Shown piece after piece: positions 60,598 to 64,000 of a stretch of DNA of 64,000 nucleotides. Source of the stretch: Primulina eburnea (taxonomy: Eukaryota; Streptophyta; Magnoliopsida; Lamiales; Gesneriaceae); contig NC_133104.1 of assembly GCF_022965805.1 (NCBI RefSeq), positions 45,056,682 to 45,120,681 of the forward strand, read 5' to 3'. The stretch's first letter is position 1; each line of letters begins with the position of its first letter. The notes under the pieces were generated by a model. It had not been told where the DNA came from. It made no database searches and saw nothing but the letters and a program-made list of their open reading frames with translations. Position numbers and translations under genes: made by a program.

Positions 60598-61779
60598 GAC
60601 CGGTTGCAAGACTGTAAGGGAATGAAGTATAATTGTTGCCAATTGACATTCCCTATGGCGTTGCCATAACATCGAATTTTGTTTGTTAGAAAAAATGAAT
60701 GATTTTTTAACACAAATAATGATGCAGAAATTGTTATTTCATGTCGTGCAAAGTGAGATTGTATCACGAATTCGAAGTATTTTGGTCGTTTGACTACCAT
60801 AATGGAAGAAACAAAATATGTACGAGTGCTAGCAAGTTTAGGTCAACTCATATCTATAGGATTCAATCGAGTTGGCCAAATCATTGTACATGGGCGATTA
60901 CAGATTTTTACTCTGGAATACTACATTTAGCTTATTAGCAAGTTGTCACAAAACACCGTGTATGTTGGTGTTGCTATTAAAATAGCTCCACTCTTTTCAA
61001 CTTTTTTTTTGTGTCTTTACTTCAGCATTTCATGAATCCCGTTTCATACCATTTTCGACGTATGTCAGCCGGTGCTCGGTCATTTAATTTCATAATTTCT
61101 CGAATCTTAATTAACCTCTGTACTTAACTTTTATGTCCAAAACTTCTCTTTCTTCGGCTCTTCAGGAGATGTTTGTAAATATTTTTTGAAAAAATATTAT
61201 CAACTTCCAGTAAGAAAAAAAATCTATGATATTTTTTTTTAAACATTTGTCAAAACTAATTTAATATTATCTTTCTAATAATAATATATATTTAAAATAA
61301 AATATAAGATAATGAAAGCAATATTAAATTCATCTTAAATTTTTCTAAAACTATTGACAATAAAAATTGAGGAAATATTTTTTTAATTTTATATATTTGA
61401 TTTTTTGTGATTTTAGTATTTTATGATTTTCAAGTTTTGACTATTTTAATTAGTTTTTAGCATGAGTGTTGATATGACATTAAATTTGTCAGTGCTATAC
61501 ATTGTTGTCACACGAGCCTCATTTAAAAAAAAAAAATTAAAATCATAAAATAATCATAATAATAGATTAAGAGTGAAATTCAATTTTTCTATTAATTTTT
61601 TTCAAAAATTTGTTAATATCAACATTTAGTGTTGTAAAAAAAAAAAAAGAAGTTGCCTTAACTAGTGAACAGAGGTTTAGCTGTCCGTGTGGTACGAGGG
61701 TTTAAGAGGCAAGCTTGTTCGCTCCGCATGCCAACAAATTCCTAAAACTGAGTGAGCATTGGAAGAATTAGCTTGGGGT
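60598..61779. other. Spacer between bS21 and coilin
   Basis: 3' flank of bS21, then strongly AT-rich sequence to the coilin leader. Short open frames show no family resemblance. Confidence 0.5.
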
Positions 61780-64000
61780 ATGGAGGAAGCCAAGAGAATC
61801 CGACTGGTTTTCAAAGATGATGACATATTGAGCGAACCCCAGATGTTAGAGGGCTTGAATCGGAGCTGGGTATTGTTAAAATCCCGCCAACACGTCACCA
61901 TTTCCGATGTTGCCTCACATCTGCTCAACGCTTTCCAGCTCCACCGATCTTGCCCTCATGGGCTTCTCCTATCGGTAAATTATTTTAACAAGTTCCAATC
62001 TTTGTTTTATATATTTTAAAATTCTTCTACGCAATTCATAATCAAGATTTGTGGGAGTAGCTCAAAAGTTTCTGTTTATGATTTGGCACCAGGAATGGGT
62101 ATCTTGAGATTTACTTTTTCTGTTAATTGGTGTGGGTGGTTACTGAAAAATCTTTTGCTTTGGAATATTTTATGCAAATCGAGCAAGAATGTGCTGATTC
62201 TCTCTTGATTTTATTGTTTAGTGTACTGTGTATGTTCGAGAACCTGCTCTAGAGTTTATGCATACATGTGACTTTTGCTTGTACGTTTTTTGTGGTTTAC
62301 CATTAAAAGCTCCGGTCTTTGATTTATGATAGTCGTTTTGTTATCCTGGTCGCTTTGTTGATTCATTGCCTATATTTTTTAGTTTAAGCCAATACTGTAT
62401 CTGTGATTACTTTTTATCTGGAATAGATGCGATAAGGAGACAGCTTACTTCTACCCGTTTTCTTCACATGAATTGACCTTACTTGTTGCAACTGGTGATT
62501 ATAATTACTTAAAGAAACAGCATGCTTCATTTTATTTTTGGACTTTTTAATATTTCAATTGCGAGATTGAAATGACGCTAACATTTTAGATTTAGAGGAT
62601 ATTCTTTACATAGCTTTTTGGTCACATCTGTTTTCTAATATTTCTTTCAGATGTCTGGCTTTGCGTTGCCATCGTTTGAATCAACTTGCCTTTTGAATGA
62701 TAATGAAATTATCAGGTTAGTTCATAAGGTTTTTGCAATCAGAAATGGAGAAGATATGTTTATTATTTTAACTGTTGCATATGTGGAATCAGAGTCAGGA
62801 AGAGGAGAGAAATTTTATCCATAGAGGGAAACGATACCGCCAATGCAGCTGTGGAACTGAGAGCCGTGGAGAAGCAACCTGCACCCAATGGTACCTTGCT
62901 TTTGGCCAGTGAGGAATTTGAGGAGGAAAAAGGAGGTTATGAGAGTGATGAAACTGAAGTGGAATCTGACGAGGAAGATGAAAATGTGTTGGAAGACATG
63001 GAAGGTCCTTCTGGTGGAAATGCTGATCCAAGAAATCGAAAAAGAAAAGCATCAGAGAAACTCCAAGACTCTAAGTACTTGCTCTTTCCCTTGCTTTAAT
63101 TTTACACGATCATGCGGATTTAGTTCTGATCACGCGCTTTACTCTTCATGGTCCTGTTGAAATTCATATGCCTTCTTTTTCTTTTGAACATAGGAGGAAG
63201 AAACAGCGAGCTAAGGCCTCTCAGATTGTTGCTAACAATGTCCACACAGGGAAAATCGAAAATTCTCATCAGGGAGGAGTCCTTACAGTGCAGAAAATCC
63301 TTTCTCAAAAGGAGGAAAAAACTGGTTCAGATGCCAAAGATAACATGGAAAGCAATGAAGAAAGTCCTGCCCCACTCGACAAGAGTGATTTGCCTATGGC
63401 TGGCATGAAGCGGTCAGTTAATTCCAAGTTATTTGACTTTCTAGAGTTTTTTTATCACTTAAATGCTTTATGAAGTTATCACGTCTGACTAATTTTAAAT
63501 TCCAAGTCTGGAAGAGTCTCAACCTTTTTTCTTTTCCATTAAGTTTGATGTACACAATCCGTCTGTATCTGAAATCTTATTGTTTATACAATCTCTTTCT
63601 CTAGAATTTCTCATATCTTTCTTCTTCGTTAACATTTTCAGAAATGACGAAGTTCAAAAGAATGACAAAGCAATTGATGATGCCAAAATTTCCTTGAAGG
63701 AAACTAAAAAGGTTCTCTTATTAGCTGTAAAGTGATCTATTATTTCGTTATGTGGTAGCTTTTAGAGAACGGAGAATAGATGTGAGGGCCCGTTATCCTA
63801 ATAACGATTTATTAACATGCAATCATGATTAATCAGTTAACAGCGGAAAAGTGAGTTAAAAATTTGCGGTTGAGCCTATAAAAATTTCGGCACTGACCTT
63901 CCTGTAAATAGGACATACCAGAAAATCAAATACTCAAAATAAACAACATTGTGCCCTCAATAAACACAACAGCATACACACGTGCCAGCCAGACACGATC
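61780..64000 (+). CDS. Coilin, 5' part (runs off the window)
   Basis: Coilin is the scaffold protein of Cajal bodies in the nucleus. Five exons are visible: 61780-61974, 62651-62715, 62793-63074, 63194-63412, 63642-63711, giving the first 277 residues in frame. The start is the ATG giving MEEAKRIRLVFKDDDILSE. The ubiquitin-like N-terminal domain covers about 1-100, with GLNRSWVLLKSRQHVTISDV, HRSCPHGLLLSMSGFALPSF and ESTCLLNDNEIIRVRKR. After this come LLLASEEFEEEKGGYESDE, an acidic serine tract and basic nuclear-localisation-like clusters (RNRKRKASEK, RRKKQRAKAS). The atypical Tudor-like C-terminal domain lies beyond the end of the window. Exon 5 ends at 63711; the rest of the window is intron. 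Confidence 0.93.
63780..64000. mobile_element. Possible 5' end of an LTR retrotransposon in a coilin intron
   Basis: From 63780 the intron changes character: TGTGAGGGCCCGTTATCC, AACAGCGGAAAAGTGAG, AAAATTTCGGCACTGACC and GTAAATAGGACATACC. These phrases recall plant gypsy-type LTR starts, beginning with TG. Only about 220 bases are visible, with no partner end. Confidence 0.35.

Noticed and set aside
62795..63052. 85-codon minus-strand frame
   Set aside because: Antisense shadow of the acidic coilin exon 3.

Overview
This is a plant nuclear window, almost certainly a eudicot. The genes are rich in spliceosomal introns and sit in strongly AT-rich spacers full of microsatellites and transposon debris. 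Every recognisable protein resembles a eudicot homologue most closely. The repeat families (GTGAGACGGTCTCAC-type short repeats and GCGACGG-rich foldback elements) remind me of asterids, possibly Lamiales; that is an inference. I saw no CRISPR array, rRNA or convincing tRNA.

Layout. 0.4-2.0 kb: decayed NIK-like LRR receptor kinase. 6.1-11.0 kb (+): class I KNOX homeobox gene of the KNAT2/KNAT6 type with a 3.3 kb third intron. 11.9-12.4 kb (+): invertase/pectin-methylesterase inhibitor. 13.0-15.7 kb (-): seven-exon POOR HOMOLOGOUS SYNAPSIS 1 gene. 15.8-16.2 kb: two copies of a short repeat. 17.9-20.3 kb (-): two small, two-exon genes for predicted secreted proline-rich peptides that I cannot assign to a known family. 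22.4-25.7 kb (+): F-box/Sel1-repeat protein. 26.7-28.5 kb (-): ARO4-like armadillo protein with an apparent frameshift. 29.2-29.6 kb: two more repeat copies, inverted relative to the first pair. 30.7-36.3 kb (+): 18-exon plastid ABCB26/TAP1-like half transporter. 37.2-41.4 kb (+): cytosolic-type histidyl-tRNA synthetase. 43.2-45.2 kb (+): MAK16 ribosome-biogenesis factor. 47.9-48.5 kb (+): GT17 glycosyltransferase pseudogene. 48.9-52.1 kb (-): 14-exon DUF707 gene. 54.1-58.3 kb: degenerate Ty1/copia element whose 3' LTR is split by a 1.34 kb Mutator-like foldback element with a perfect 9-bp target duplication. 58.6-60.6 kb (+): mitochondrial-type bS21 with a 10-base last coding exon. 61.8 kb to the end (+): 5' part of coilin.

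The genes are mostly independent housekeeping or developmental loci, not a pathway. Their order looks ancestral. From memory, KNAT2/6, a PMEI, an F-box/Sel1 gene, ABCB26 and MAK16 are near neighbours on two related Arabidopsis chromosome 1 segments, and GT17, DUF707 and coilin form another neighbourhood. All exon boundaries given were derived by hand from splice sites, reading frame and family alignment from memory. Each complete spliced model closes in frame.
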